Assembly (NCBI RefSeq): GCF_001612665.1
Contig: NZ_BDAX01000009.1
Span: 372,001 to 436,000, forward strand
Length of the DNA stretch: 64,000 nt
Reading direction: 5' to 3'
Source: Nocardia alba NBRC 108234
GTDB taxonomy: Bacteria > Actinomycetota > Actinomycetes > Mycobacteriales > Mycobacteriaceae
A program made the translations under genes and the position numbers. Below, piece by piece: positions 1-8,031 of this stretch (the stretch's first letter is position 1; the number at the start of each line of letters is the position of its first letter). Below the pieces are notes generated by a model that saw only the letters and a program-made list of their open reading frames with translations, had not been told where the DNA came from and made no database searches.

Positions 1-438
1 CAGCATCGGCATCGAGGCGTAGAGCTGGTCGAAACCGGCCATGTCGTCGATGAGTTCGGGCCGTGTGTCACGTGAGCCCTGACCGAACGTGAGCAGGAAC
101 GCCAGCGCGCTGTCGGAATTCTTTCTCGCCGCGGTCAGCGCGCCCGACGCCGATTCATCGCCGGCCAGGACGAGTATCGACGCGGTGCGCTCGGTCTGGA
201 ACGCTTCGATCATCGCGATCGCGGGCGCTGTCGTCTGCCTCGCGAACTCTGCCCAATCCTTGGACTTGCGTCCATCTTTGATCAGGTAGCCCGCGGCCCC
301 GAGGCCCATCCCCAACAGGGCGACGCTGGGGATGAGGACGATGATCAGCAACCTCGCACGCACACCTAACGGTTTGCGCCACCACCCGGGTTTGCCCACC
401 GCGACCGAGGAACTCCGGGAAAACCTGCTGCCAAACAC
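1..438 (-). CDS. Sensor histidine kinase, nitrate/nitrite-sensing type (N-terminal part only)
   Basis: This reverse-strand gene runs off the left edge, so only the first 146 codons are present. The start is GTG at 438; an in-frame TAG lies 15 nt upstream, so no longer start exists. After a basic stretch there is one transmembrane helix (about residues 32-52, LLIIVLIPSVALLGMGLG). An extracytoplasmic region follows, containing FARQTTAPAIAMIEAFQTER. This layout is typical of actinobacterial NIT-domain sensor kinases, including the CvnA kinases of conservons. The kinase core would lie outside the window, so kinase activity is inferred from the N-terminus alone. The ligand is unknown. Confidence 0.7.
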   Translation of the reverse strand, partial: MFGSRFSRSSSVAVGKPGWWRKPLGVRARLLIIVLIPSVALLGMGLGAAGYLIKDGRKSKDWAEFARQTTAPAIAMIEAFQTERTASILVLAGDESASGALTAARKNSDSALAFLLTFGQGSRDTRPELIDDMAGFDQLYASMPML

Positions 439-483
439 CGATGATCGAGCCTACTTCTGGACGCTATCGCCCCTATGGGATCA

Positions 484-500
484 GCTCGCGCAACGCGAGC
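484..500. repeat. 17-bp hairpin upstream of the sensor kinase
   Basis: GCTCGCG-CAA-CGCGAGC is a perfect 7-bp inverted repeat with a 3-nt loop, 46 nt upstream of the kinase start. It could be a 5' UTR hairpin or an operator. No T-run follows on either strand, so it is not a clear terminator. Confidence 0.5.
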
Positions 501-566
501 CGTCCCGACTGTGTTCAGCGTCACTGTAATCACGGGTAATCGAGTTACGCAACGGGTGTTCACGCT

Positions 567-580
567 ACTGACTAGTCAGT
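567..580. promoter_or_regulatory. Perfect 14-bp palindrome, TetR-type operator candidate
   Basis: ACTGACTAGTCAGT reads the same on both strands. It lies in the 367-base non-coding stretch 439-805 between the sensor kinase and the FMN reductase. Palindromes of this size and composition often bind TetR-family dimers. No TetR gene is adjacent. Apart from this site and the hairpin at 484-500, I see no gene in 439-805. Confidence 0.4.
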
Positions 581-805
581 TATGCCCGCGACAAGAGTGA
601 TTGCGGTGTGACTCTAGGTCCGGTTCGGGGGCCTGTGTGATTCGTTTCAGTTGCGGCCAGTTCCGATGTGTTGCATGCTCCTTCGTCGCAAACTTTCGCG
701 AATCTATCTGTGCGGCAATTTCTTTGGCCGAGAAGTGCGGCGAGTCATCCGGACGGTTCCGAGCCTGTCGAGATGACCCCCGGGTGGCCGCAGTCGTGTG
801 GTCGG

Positions 806-1387
806 TCAGGACGCGATCGGGGCCGACCGGGCTGCGACCAGTGCCTTTGTCCACCAGTGCAACTGATCGAGGAGGGCCGCGGCGGCAGCTCCTGGTTCCT
901 GCGGGTCGCGAAGCCGGCCTGCCTCGTCGAAGAGAAGGTAGTAGCGCGGGAACGAGACGTAGTTGCGGACGGTGTGCGCGTTGAGTTCGTTGAAGACCTG
1001 GCGCAGGTGCTCGATGGCCAGGAGGCCGCCGGAGCCGCCGCTGTAGCCGACGAAACCGATCGCCTTGGCATCCCACTGGGTGAAGTGCCAGTCGATGGCG
1101 GCCTTGAGGGCGGCGGGGTAGCTGCGGTTGTAGTCGGGAGTGACGATGACATAGGCGTCGGCGGCGGCCAGACGATCGGTGAGATCGCGCATGTCGGCGG
1201 GACGAACGGGGTCGGGGTCGAGCGCGGGCGGCACGGCGGGCAGGGCGGGCAGGGCGGTGTCGGCGAGGTCGATGATGTCGACGTCGAAACGGTCGTCGAC
1301 CTGCTGGGCGAACCAATTCGCGACCACGGGACCGAATCGGCCTTCGCGGACGCTGCCGATGATGATCGCGAGCTTCAGTGTGGACAC
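806..1387 (-). CDS. NADPH-dependent FMN reductase / flavodoxin-fold NAD(P)H oxidoreductase
   Basis: A 193-residue protein of the NADPH-dependent FMN reductase family (flavodoxin-like fold). The N-terminus reads KLAIIIGSVREGRFGPVVA, with the phosphate-binding loop GSVREGR at about residues 11-17. TPDYNRSYPAALKAAIDW and GYSGGSGG are the other flavin-contact motifs. Such enzymes reduce free or bound flavins, quinones or azo compounds with NADPH in the cytosol. The GTG start at 1387 has a strong ribosome binding site (GAGGAGG, 5 nt upstream). The gene is divergent from a helix-turn-helix regulator about 140 bp away, which probably controls it. The natural substrate is unknown. Confidence 0.85.
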   Translation of the reverse strand: MSTLKLAIIIGSVREGRFGPVVANWFAQQVDDRFDVDIIDLADTALPALPAVPPALDPDPVRPADMRDLTDRLAAADAYVIVTPDYNRSYPAALKAAIDWHFTQWDAKAIGFVGYSGGSGGLLAIEHLRQVFNELNAHTVRNYVSFPRYYLLFDEAGRLRDPQEPGAAAAALLDQLHWWTKALVAARSAPIAS

Positions 1388-1528
1388 GATGTCCTCCTCT
1401 TCGTCGATCCGGCCCGATCGGCCGGTACGACCCAATCTCGCGGACCGCGAACATCGCAGGGAGACCACGCTGAGAGTGGTAGTGGCACGGCCACTCTGCG
1501 CGGCGCCGCGCTGGGTACCGTGGAAGAG

Positions 1529-2386
1529 GTGAGCGACAACGAACTCGGGCTGTTCCTGCGGACCCGCCGCGAAGCGGTCTCCCCCGCCGAGGTCGGTCTG
1601 CCCGCCGGACCACGCAGGCGCACGCCGGGTCTGCGCCGCGCGGAGGTCGCGATGCTGGCCGGGGTCAGCGTCGAATACCTGATCCGGCTCGAGCAAGGTC
1701 GTGACAGCCACCCCTCCGCTCAGGTGTTGTCCGCGCTGGCCGAGACGTTGCGACTGACTCCCCGCGAGCGGGTTCACCTGCACCAACTCAGTAAAGGGGT
1801 GTCCGGGTTCAGTTGTGGCGCCGCGGAGAACGGGCCCAATCGCACGGTGCGTCCGACGATCCTGGCGATCCTCGCCCAGCTCGAACCCGCGCCCGCCGCG
1901 ATCACCAACCGCTGCACCGAGATCCTGGCCTGCACCGAGGGCTACCGGAAACTGATGGCGTCCGCGGGGCTGTTCGAGCAGGGTGAGCCGGCCAATGTGG
2001 CCCGATTCGTGTTCACCCATCCCGGCGCGCGCGAGCTGTACCCGGAGTGGGACGTGGCGGCGGACAAGTTGGTCGCTTCGTTGAAGCAGGGTCCGTTTCG
2101 CGCCGATCCGATGGTGGCCGCCCTGGTCGACGAGCTCACCGTCACCGCGGGCAGCGCCTTCACCGATCGCCTCACGAGCCTGCCAGGGCTACCGCCGTCG
2201 GGCGGTATCGACCGGATCGGCCATCCCGAGGCGGGCACCCTGCGGCTGGCCTACGAATCACTGGATCTGTCCATCGACGACGACCAGTCGCTCTACGTCC
2301 TGCTCCCCGCGGACGAGGCCAGCGCCGGCGCGCTGGACCAGCTGGTCGGACGCCGCCCGGGTGGGCTGCGGTCCATCGCAAGCTGA
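1529..2386 (+). CDS. XRE-family helix-turn-helix regulator with MmyB-like ligand domain
   Basis: A 285-residue transcription regulator. The N-terminal HTH spans about residues 5-75, with RRRTPGLRRAEVAMLAGVSV and YLIRLEQGRDSHPSAQVLSA. This is the signature of the actinobacterial HTH plus MmyB-like (PAS-type, lipid- or ligand-binding) family. The C-terminal 180 residues form the sensor domain. GTG 1529 is chosen because family members usually begin MSDNELG; GTG 1520 in the same frame is the alternative. Neither has a well-spaced ribosome binding site, so translation may be leaderless. The divergent arrangement suggests control of the FMN reductase at 806-1387. Confidence 0.85.
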   Translation: MSDNELGLFLRTRREAVSPAEVGLPAGPRRRTPGLRRAEVAMLAGVSVEYLIRLEQGRDSHPSAQVLSALAETLRLTPRERVHLHQLSKGVSGFSCGAAENGPNRTVRPTILAILAQLEPAPAAITNRCTEILACTEGYRKLMASAGLFEQGEPANVARFVFTHPGARELYPEWDVAADKLVASLKQGPFRADPMVAALVDELTVTAGSAFTDRLTSLPGLPPSGGIDRIGHPEAGTLRLAYESLDLSIDDDQSLYVLLPADEASAGALDQLVGRRPGGLRSIAS

Positions 2387-2431
2387 GGCGAATACGTGCG
2401 GTGTCGGAGGGGACCGGTAGCCTAGGTCATC

Positions 2432-3550
2432 GTGCATCCTGACGTTATCGCCGACCTCGCAGAACTCGACACCACGCTCAAGACGGTCGAGTCGGTTCTC
2501 GATGTCGAGGAGCTGCGCCGCCGCATCGACGAACTCGAGCACCAGGCCGCCGATCCCGAGCTGTGGAACAACCAGGAGCACGCCCAGCAGGTCACCAGTG
2601 AGCTGTCGCACGCGCAGAGCGAATTGCGCCGGGTCGAGGACCTGCGCCAGCGGCTCGAGGACCTACCGGTGCTCTACGAGCTGGCCGAGGCCGAGGAGGA
2701 CGCGGCGGCCGCGGAAGCCACCGCCGACGCCGATGCCGAGCGCGCCGCACTGCGCGTCGATGTCGAGGCGATGGAAGTGCGCACCCTACTCTCGGGCGAG
2801 TACGACAAGCGTGACGCGCTGGTCAACATCCGTTCCGGGGCCGGCGGCGTCGATGCCGCCGACTGGGCGATGATGCTGATGCGCATGTACATCCGCTGGG
2901 CCGAGCGGCACAAGTTCCCCGTCGAGGTCTACGACACCTCCTACGCCGAAGAGGCGGGCCTCAAGAGCGCCACCTTCGCGGTGAAGGCGCCCTACGCCTA
3001 CGGCACGCTGTCGGTGGAGATGGGCACGCACCGCCTGGTCCGGATCAGCCCGTTCGACAACCAGGGCCGACGTCAGACCTCCTTCGCCGAGGTCGAGGTC
3101 CTGCCCGTGGTGGAGACGACCGACCACATCGAGATCCCCGAGGGTGAGATCCGGGTCGACGTGTACCGCTCGTCGGGCCCCGGCGGTCAGTCGGTCAACA
3201 CCACCGACTCCGCGGTGCGCCTGACCCACATTCCCACCGGCATCGTCGTGACCTGCCAGAACGAGAAGTCGCAGCTGCAGAACAAGATCTCGGCCATGCG
3301 CGTGCTGCAGGCCAAGCTGCTCGAGCGCAAGCGCCAGGAGGAGCGGGCGCAGATGGACGCGCTCAAGACCAACGAGGGCGCTTCGTGGGGCAACCAGATG
3401 CGTTCCTACGTGCTGCATCCGTACCAGATGGTCAAGGACCTGCGGACCAACCACGAAGTCAACAATCCGACCGCGGTGCTCGACGGCGATATCGACGGCT
3501 TCATCGAATCCGGAATCCGTTGGCGCATGCGCGATCAGGACGACGCGTAG
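2432..3550 (+). CDS. prfB: Peptide chain release factor 2
   Basis: RF2 (372 residues) recognises UGA and UAA stop codons and triggers peptide release on the ribosome. The RF2-specific anticodon tripeptide SPF is visible at about residues 205-207 ([15 protein letters not shown]). The catalytic GGQ lies near residue 251 ([20 protein letters not shown]). The frame is continuous: there is no in-frame UGA and no programmed frameshift near codon 25, unlike many bacterial prfB genes. The start is GTG at 2432 ([13 protein letters not shown]). The following mscS, small membrane gene, ftsE and ftsX have the same order as in mycobacteria. Confidence 0.97.
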   Translation: MHPDVIADLAELDTTLKTVESVLDVEELRRRIDELEHQAADPELWNNQEHAQQVTSELSHAQSELRRVEDLRQRLEDLPVLYELAEAEEDAAAAEATADADAERAALRVDVEAMEVRTLLSGEYDKRDALVNIRSGAGGVDAADWAMMLMRMYIRWAERHKFPVEVYDTSYAEEAGLKSATFAVKAPYAYGTLSVEMGTHRLVRISPFDNQGRRQTSFAEVEVLPVVETTDHIEIPEGEIRVDVYRSSGPGGQSVNTTDSAVRLTHIPTGIVVTCQNEKSQLQNKISAMRVLQAKLLERKRQEERAQMDALKTNEGASWGNQMRSYVLHPYQMVKDLRTNHEVNNPTAVLDGDIDGFIESGIRWRMRDQDDA

Positions 3551-3678
3551 CCAACTGTTCGCTCGCAAACCGTGCCTTTCGCCACGTTTGACCGCACGCC
3601 GTGACCCACCTGTAACCTTTCTGGTGTGTGTTCGACCGAACCGAAACTGTGCCTGCGCAGGTCCATGAAGGAGACGCG

Positions 3679-4536
3679 ATGACCGACGTCCTCGCGGCCA
3701 ACAGCGGACCCGAGATCACCGACTGGATGCGTTCCAGTGGGCTGGAGATCGTCTTGCTGATCGTCGGCGCGATGCTGTTCGGCCGGTTCGCCGCGTTCCT
3801 GCGCGACCGGGTGACCACCAAGATCGACTCGGGATTCCAGACCAGCGACGCCCTGGTCCGCACCGAGGCGGCCAAGCACCGGCACGCGCTGGCCCAGGTG
3901 GTCACATGGGTGGTGCTGACCATCGTGTACGTGCTGGTCGGCATGGAGGTGCTGCGCAGACTCGGCTTCGCGGTGACGGGTCTGGTCGCGCCTGCGGCGG
4001 TGCTCGGCGCCGCGCTCGGTTTCGGCGCGCAGCGCATCGTCCAGGACATCCTGGCCGGGTTCTTCCTGATCACCGAGCGCCAGTACGGCTTCGGTGACGT
4101 GGTGCAGATCTCGGTCACCGGCTCCGCCGAGGTGGCCGAGGGCACCGTCGAGGACGTCACCCTGCGCATCACCACGCTGCGCAACTCCGACGGCGAGGTG
4201 ATCATCGTCCCCAACGGGCAGATCGTGAAAGTCACCAATCTGTCCAAGGATTGGGCGCGCGCCGCGATCGACGTCCCGGTCTCCGCGCAGGCCGACATCA
4301 CCAAGATCAACGAGATCCTGCACAAGGTGTGCACCAAAGCCTACGAGGATCCCCGCCTCACACCGCTGCTGCTCGACGAGCCGTCGGTGATGGGCGTCGA
4401 GGATCTCTCGCTCGAGGTGATGAACATCCGGATGGTTGCCCGCACATTGCCAGGCAAACAATTCGAAGTGGGTCGTGAACTGCGCGTGCGCGTCGCCGCG
4501 GCCCTGCGTAGAGAGGGAATCAGTGAGACCACGTAA
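3679..4536 (+). CDS. MscS-family mechanosensitive ion channel
   Basis: A 285-residue membrane protein of the small-conductance mechanosensitive channel family, which releases osmolytes on hypo-osmotic shock. Transmembrane helices lie at about residues 18-38, 75-95 and 100-125. The last contains the pore-lining Gly/Ala-rich helix (PAAVLGAALGFGAQRIVQDI) followed by the family motif AGFFLITERQYGFGDVVQI. The ATG at 3679 has an excellent ribosome binding site (GAAGGAG, 5 nt spacing), preferred over an upstream GTG. The 3' end overlaps the next small gene by 14 bp. In M. tuberculosis the equivalent position holds Rv3104c. Confidence 0.9.
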   Translation: MTDVLAANSGPEITDWMRSSGLEIVLLIVGAMLFGRFAAFLRDRVTTKIDSGFQTSDALVRTEAAKHRHALAQVVTWVVLTIVYVLVGMEVLRRLGFAVTGLVAPAAVLGAALGFGAQRIVQDILAGFFLITERQYGFGDVVQISVTGSAEVAEGTVEDVTLRITTLRNSDGEVIIVPNGQIVKVTNLSKDWARAAIDVPVSAQADITKINEILHKVCTKAYEDPRLTPLLLDEPSVMGVEDLSLEVMNIRMVARTLPGKQFEVGRELRVRVAAALRREGISETT

Positions 4537-4678
4537 GTCCACAGCGATCCTGATGGCGGCGTGGCTGGCGACCTTCGTCGTGTACGTGTTCGTCAGACCC
4601 ACCGATACCACGGCCGAAGGTCCGACCACGTTCCTCAATGCTGTACCGACCTGGGTGAATGTCGACCCCCAACCCTGA
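4523..4678 (+). CDS. Small single-span membrane protein between mscS and ftsE
   Basis: A 51-residue protein starting at GTG 4523 inside the end of the channel gene, with AGAGGGA just upstream as ribosome binding site. It has a basic N-terminus, one hydrophobic helix (about residues 7-22, AILMAAWLATFVVYVFV) and a short polar tail ending WVNVDPQP. Its place between the channel and ftsE matches the small proline-rich membrane protein Rv3103c of M. tuberculosis. The overlap suggests translational coupling to the channel. Its function is unknown. Confidence 0.65.
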   Translation: MRPRKSTAILMAAWLATFVVYVFVRPTDTTAEGPTTFLNAVPTWVNVDPQP

Positions 4679-4732
4679 TCGACGCGCCGCGTCCCGCTGA
4701 GACGGGGTGTTCGCTGGCTACACTGGCTCCCC

Positions 4733-5422
4733 GTGATCACCATGCGCAACGTGACCAAGTCGTACGAGACCTCGACGCGACCGGCGCTGGACAATGTTTC
4801 CGTCGATGTGGAAAAAGGCGAGTTCGTCTTCATCATCGGCCCGTCCGGTTCGGGCAAGTCGACGTTCATGCGACTGCTGCTCAAGGAAGAGGCGCCGACC
4901 TCGGGCGAGATCCGGGTCGCGGATTTCCGCGTCGACCGGTTGCCCGGCCGGAAGGTGCCCAAGTTGCGGCAGCGGATCGGCTGCGTGTTCCAGGACTTCC
5001 GGCTTTTACAGCAGAAGACCGTGGAACAGAACGTCGCGTTCGCGCTGGAGGTGATCGGCAAGCGGCGTCAGTTCATCGAGCGGACGGTGCCGGAGGTGCT
5101 CGACATGGTGGGGCTCGGCGGTAAGGGGCAGCGGTTGCCGTCGGAACTGTCCGGTGGTGAGCAGCAGCGGGTCGCGATCGCGCGCGCGTTCGTCAACCGG
5201 CCGCTCGTGCTGCTGGCCGACGAACCGACCGGCAACCTCGATCCCGACACCAGTGCCGACATCATGGCCCTGCTGGAACGGATCAACCGCGTCGGCACCA
5301 CGGTGCTGATGGCCACCCACGACAATCACATCGTCGACGCCATGCGAAGGCGGGTGGTGGAACTCGACCGCGGCAGACTCGTGCGCGACGAGGCGACCGG
5401 CGTCTACGGGGTGGGTCGATAA
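4733..5422 (+). CDS. ftsE: Cell division ATP-binding protein FtsE
   Basis: FtsE (229 residues) is the ATPase of the FtsEX complex, which acts at the septum and drives peptidoglycan hydrolases through FtsX. Walker [10 protein letters not shown] is at about residues 36-44, the Q-loop at VFQDFRLL, the ABC signature [15 protein letters not shown] near 139-153 and Walker B VLLADEP near 160. The GTG start has no ribosome binding site, but TACACT (4719-4724) sits 8 nt upstream. This suggests a leaderless transcript starting at or near the GTG. The stop overlaps the ftsX ATG by one base (TAATG), so the two are coupled. Confidence 0.97.
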   Translation: MITMRNVTKSYETSTRPALDNVSVDVEKGEFVFIIGPSGSGKSTFMRLLLKEEAPTSGEIRVADFRVDRLPGRKVPKLRQRIGCVFQDFRLLQQKTVEQNVAFALEVIGKRRQFIERTVPEVLDMVGLGGKGQRLPSELSGGEQQRVAIARAFVNRPLVLLADEPTGNLDPDTSADIMALLERINRVGTTVLMATHDNHIVDAMRRRVVELDRGRLVRDEATGVYGVGR

Positions 5423-6324
5423 TGCGACTGAGTTTCCTGTTCACCGAGGTCGTCGACGGCCTGCGCCGCAATCTGACGATGACCATCGCGATGATCCTGA
5501 CCACGGCGGTGTCGTTGATGATGCTCGGCGGCGGCATGCTGTCGGTGCGGATGGCCGACAAGACCGAGAATTTCTTCATCGGCCGCCTCGAGGTGCGTTT
5601 CTACCTCGACGACGCGGTTTCCGACACCGATCCCGACTGCGCCGCCGACCCGTGCAAGTCGCTGCTGGCCGATCTCAAGCAGACTTCCGGCGTGGAGAGC
5701 GTGCAGTTCCTCAACCGCGCCGACGCGCTGGAAGAGGCGAAGAAGCTGTTCGCGGATCAGCCGGAGATGGTGCAGTACATCTCAGACTCGCCGCTGCCCG
5801 CCTCGTTGCGGGTGAAGATGACCGACGCCGACCAGTATCAGCACATCTACGACAGCTTCGCCACGCGTCCGGGCGTACGGATCGTGGCCAATGACAAGGA
5901 GTTCGTCGACCGGCTGACCAGTCTGTTCGATGGACTACGCAACGCCGCGTTCGGTTTGGCCCTGGTGATGGCGCTGGCCGCGATGCTGCTGGTGTTGAAC
6001 ATGGTGCAGATCGCCGCGTTCACGCGGCGCACGGAAGTCGGCATCATGCGCCTGGTGGGCGCGACCCGCTGGTATACGCAGCTGCCGTTCCTGCTCGAAG
6101 CGGTCGCGGCGGCCTTCGTCGGTTCGGTGCTCGCGGTCCTCGGCCTGGTCATCGCCCGGCCGCTGGTGATCGACCGGGCGCTGGGCCCGCTGTTCGACAG
6201 CAATGTCTTCCCGCGCATCACCGGCGACGACATCGCGGTGGTGGCCCTGACGATCGCGCCGGTCGGCATCATCTTCGCCGCCGTCACGGCGTATCTCACC
6301 CTGCGCTATTACGTCCGCGAATAG
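5422..6324 (+). CDS. ftsX: Cell division protein FtsX
   Basis: FtsX (300 residues) is the permease-like partner of FtsE and transmits ATPase cycles across the membrane to peptidoglycan hydrolases. There is one N-terminal helix (about 21-43), a long extracellular domain (about 50-170) with CAADPCKS, then three C-terminal helices (about 173-196, 222-248, 270-292). GIMRLVGATRWYTQLPFLLE is the conserved cytoplasmic loop of the family. In most actinobacteria smpB follows immediately; here it does not, and the next gene is fadE24. Confidence 0.96.
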   Translation: MRLSFLFTEVVDGLRRNLTMTIAMILTTAVSLMMLGGGMLSVRMADKTENFFIGRLEVRFYLDDAVSDTDPDCAADPCKSLLADLKQTSGVESVQFLNRADALEEAKKLFADQPEMVQYISDSPLPASLRVKMTDADQYQHIYDSFATRPGVRIVANDKEFVDRLTSLFDGLRNAAFGLALVMALAAMLLVLNMVQIAAFTRRTEVGIMRLVGATRWYTQLPFLLEAVAAAFVGSVLAVLGLVIARPLVIDRALGPLFDSNVFPRITGDDIAVVALTIAPVGIIFAAVTAYLTLRYYVRE

Positions 6325-6525
6325 CTGGAACGACTCTCACCATCAACCCCGCGCGGTCACGTCGACGGCGGCACAATCCTCATGACACGTAACGAATCGG
6401 AATCGGCCGCGACCATGAGTTCGGCCAGAAACGGCGACAACGGCGGCCGATCAGGGTAAGACCAGTCCAGCCGCCGACCAGTGGCCGGCGAGCGGACCGA
6501 TGATTCGGCAACGGGTCGGCACACT
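6325..6525. other. Intergenic stretch after ftsX; no smpB
   Basis: This region contains none of the SmpB coding signatures expected after ftsX. The only possible coding element is a 25-codon frame from ATG 6382 to TAA 6459 (MTRNESESAATMSS at its start). It has no ribosome binding site and I do not recognise it. The right-hand part is the promoter area of the following fadE operon. Confidence 0.5.
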
Positions 6526-6564
6526 TCTTACTCCGGAGTAAGATAGTCTTACCGAAGAGTAAGA
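6526..6564. promoter_or_regulatory. Two tandem 18-bp palindromic operators upstream of fadE24-fadE23
   Basis: Site 1 (6526-6543) is the perfect palindrome TCTTACTCCGGAGTAAGA. Site 2 (6547-6564) is TCTTACCGAAGAGTAAGA, with identical 6-bp arms. Each is followed by TAG, giving a 21-bp direct repeat, so the two sites face the same side of the helix about two turns apart. Their place 40-78 bp before the fadE24 start suggests a repressor site, probably for a TetR-family regulator sensing acyl-CoA. The regulator is not encoded nearby. Confidence 0.7.
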
Positions 6565-6603
6565 TAGTGGGGTCGAAGGTACCCCGACAGCCGAGGAAAT
6601 CAG

Positions 6604-8001
6604 GTGATGATGAGCACTCGAGACAGCGCGACGAAGCGACGTCCGAACGACACGTCCGCGGTCGGTCTCAGCCAGCCCAAGCGGGACTGGATGGGCGCCG
6701 CGATGCGCGCTTTGACGACCATTACCGGGTCGGAGCTCGCGGGCAAGTACAACCTGCGCAAGCCGATCGAGCGAGTCACCTACGAGGGCACCAAGACCGG
6801 GTTCCGCACCCTGGGCGCGGCCACTCGTACGTTCGCCAAGGTCGCGGGCGGCGGCGAACCCAAGCGTCTGGTCGACAACGAGGCCAAGACCAAGGACTAC
6901 TTCGATCTCACCCCGTCCGACGAACAGCAGATGATCGTCGAGACGGTGCGCGATTTCGCGGGCGAGATCCTGCGCCCCGCGGCCTACGAGGCCGACAACG
7001 CCGCCAAGGCCCCGCGTGACCTGCTCGAGCGTGCCGCCGAACTCGGCATCACCCTCATCAACGTGCCCGAGGAGCTGGAAGGCGCGGCCTCCGAGCGCGG
7101 CGCCGTCACCAACTCCCTGGTGGCCGAGGCGCTGGCGCACGGCGACATGGGCCTGGCCCTGCCGATCCTGGCGCCGAGCGGCGTCACCGTCGCGCTGTCG
7201 CAGTGGGGCACCGACGCCCAGCAGCAGACCTACCTGCCCGCCTTCACCGGCGAGAGCGTGCCGCAGGCCTCCGTGGTGATCAACGAGCCGCGCGCCCTGT
7301 TCGACCCGTTCGCGCTGCAGACCAAGGCCGTTCGCTCCCCCAGCGGCTACCAGCTCAACGGCGTGAAGAGCCTGGTTCCGGCCGCGGCCGACGCGGAGCT
7401 GTTCATCGTGGCCGCCGAGCTCGACGGGCGTCCCGCGCTGTTCATCGTCGAGTCCGACTCCGCCGGGCTGTCCGTGGAGGCCGACCCGAGCATGGGTCTG
7501 CGCGCCGCGGGTCTGGGCCGGCTGATCCTGGACAACGTGGCCGTCGGCGCCGATGCGGTGCTGGGCGACAGCGACGCCAAGACCCGTGCCGCCGAATACG
7601 GCGACGCGGTGCAGCTCGCCCGGCTCGGTTGGGCCTCGCTGGCCATCGGTACCGGCCAGGCCGTGCTCGACTACGTGATCCCGTATGTGAACGAGCGTGA
7701 GGCGTTCGGCGAGCCGATCTCGCATCGCCAGGCGGTGGCCTTCATGGTCGCCAACATGGCGATCGAGCTCGACGGCCTGCGCCTGGTCACCCTGCGTGGC
7801 GCGTCGCGCGCGGAGCAGGGTCTGTCGTTCGCCCGTGAGGCGGCGCTGGCGCGCAAGCTCGCCACCGACAAGGGCATGCAGATCGGTCTGGACGGCGTGC
7901 AGCTGCTCGGCGGTCACGGCTTCACCAAGGAACACCCGGTCGAGCGGTGGTACCGCGACCTTCGTTCCGTCGGTGTCGCCGAAGGCATCGTGCTGGTCTA
8001 G
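6604..8001 (+). CDS. fadE24: Acyl-CoA dehydrogenase FadE24-like
   Basis: A 465-residue flavoprotein of the acyl-CoA dehydrogenase family, which introduces the alpha,beta double bond in fatty acyl-CoA beta-oxidation. The N-terminal extension of about 100 residues is followed by the dehydrogenase fold (EQQMIVETVRDFAGEILRPA near 102-121). The C-terminal helical domain includes GMQIGLDGVQLLGGHGFTKE. GTG 6604 is followed by two ATG codons; GAGGA at 6593-6597 serves as ribosome binding site, so any of the three could be used. Position before fadE23 and overall length match M. tuberculosis Rv3139 (FadE24). Confidence 0.85.
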   Translation: MMMSTRDSATKRRPNDTSAVGLSQPKRDWMGAAMRALTTITGSELAGKYNLRKPIERVTYEGTKTGFRTLGAATRTFAKVAGGGEPKRLVDNEAKTKDYFDLTPSDEQQMIVETVRDFAGEILRPAAYEADNAAKAPRDLLERAAELGITLINVPEELEGAASERGAVTNSLVAEALAHGDMGLALPILAPSGVTVALSQWGTDAQQQTYLPAFTGESVPQASVVINEPRALFDPFALQTKAVRSPSGYQLNGVKSLVPAAADAELFIVAAELDGRPALFIVESDSAGLSVEADPSMGLRAAGLGRLILDNVAVGADAVLGDSDAKTRAAEYGDAVQLARLGWASLAIGTGQAVLDYVIPYVNEREAFGEPISHRQAVAFMVANMAIELDGLRLVTLRGASRAEQGLSFAREAALARKLATDKGMQIGLDGVQLLGGHGFTKEHPVERWYRDLRSVGVAEGIVLV

Positions 8002-8031
8002 GCCCGTTTCTCACCTCCGTAGGAGCCCCCC

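Noticed and set aside
576..1613. Long Arg-rich reading frames overlapping the FMN reductase and regulator
   Set aside because: Composition is extreme and they lie opposite genes with clear family motifs; they are byproducts of high GC.
2432..2560. Programmed +1 frameshift in prfB
   Set aside because: The reading frame is continuous and contains no early in-frame UGA or slippery CUU-UGA.
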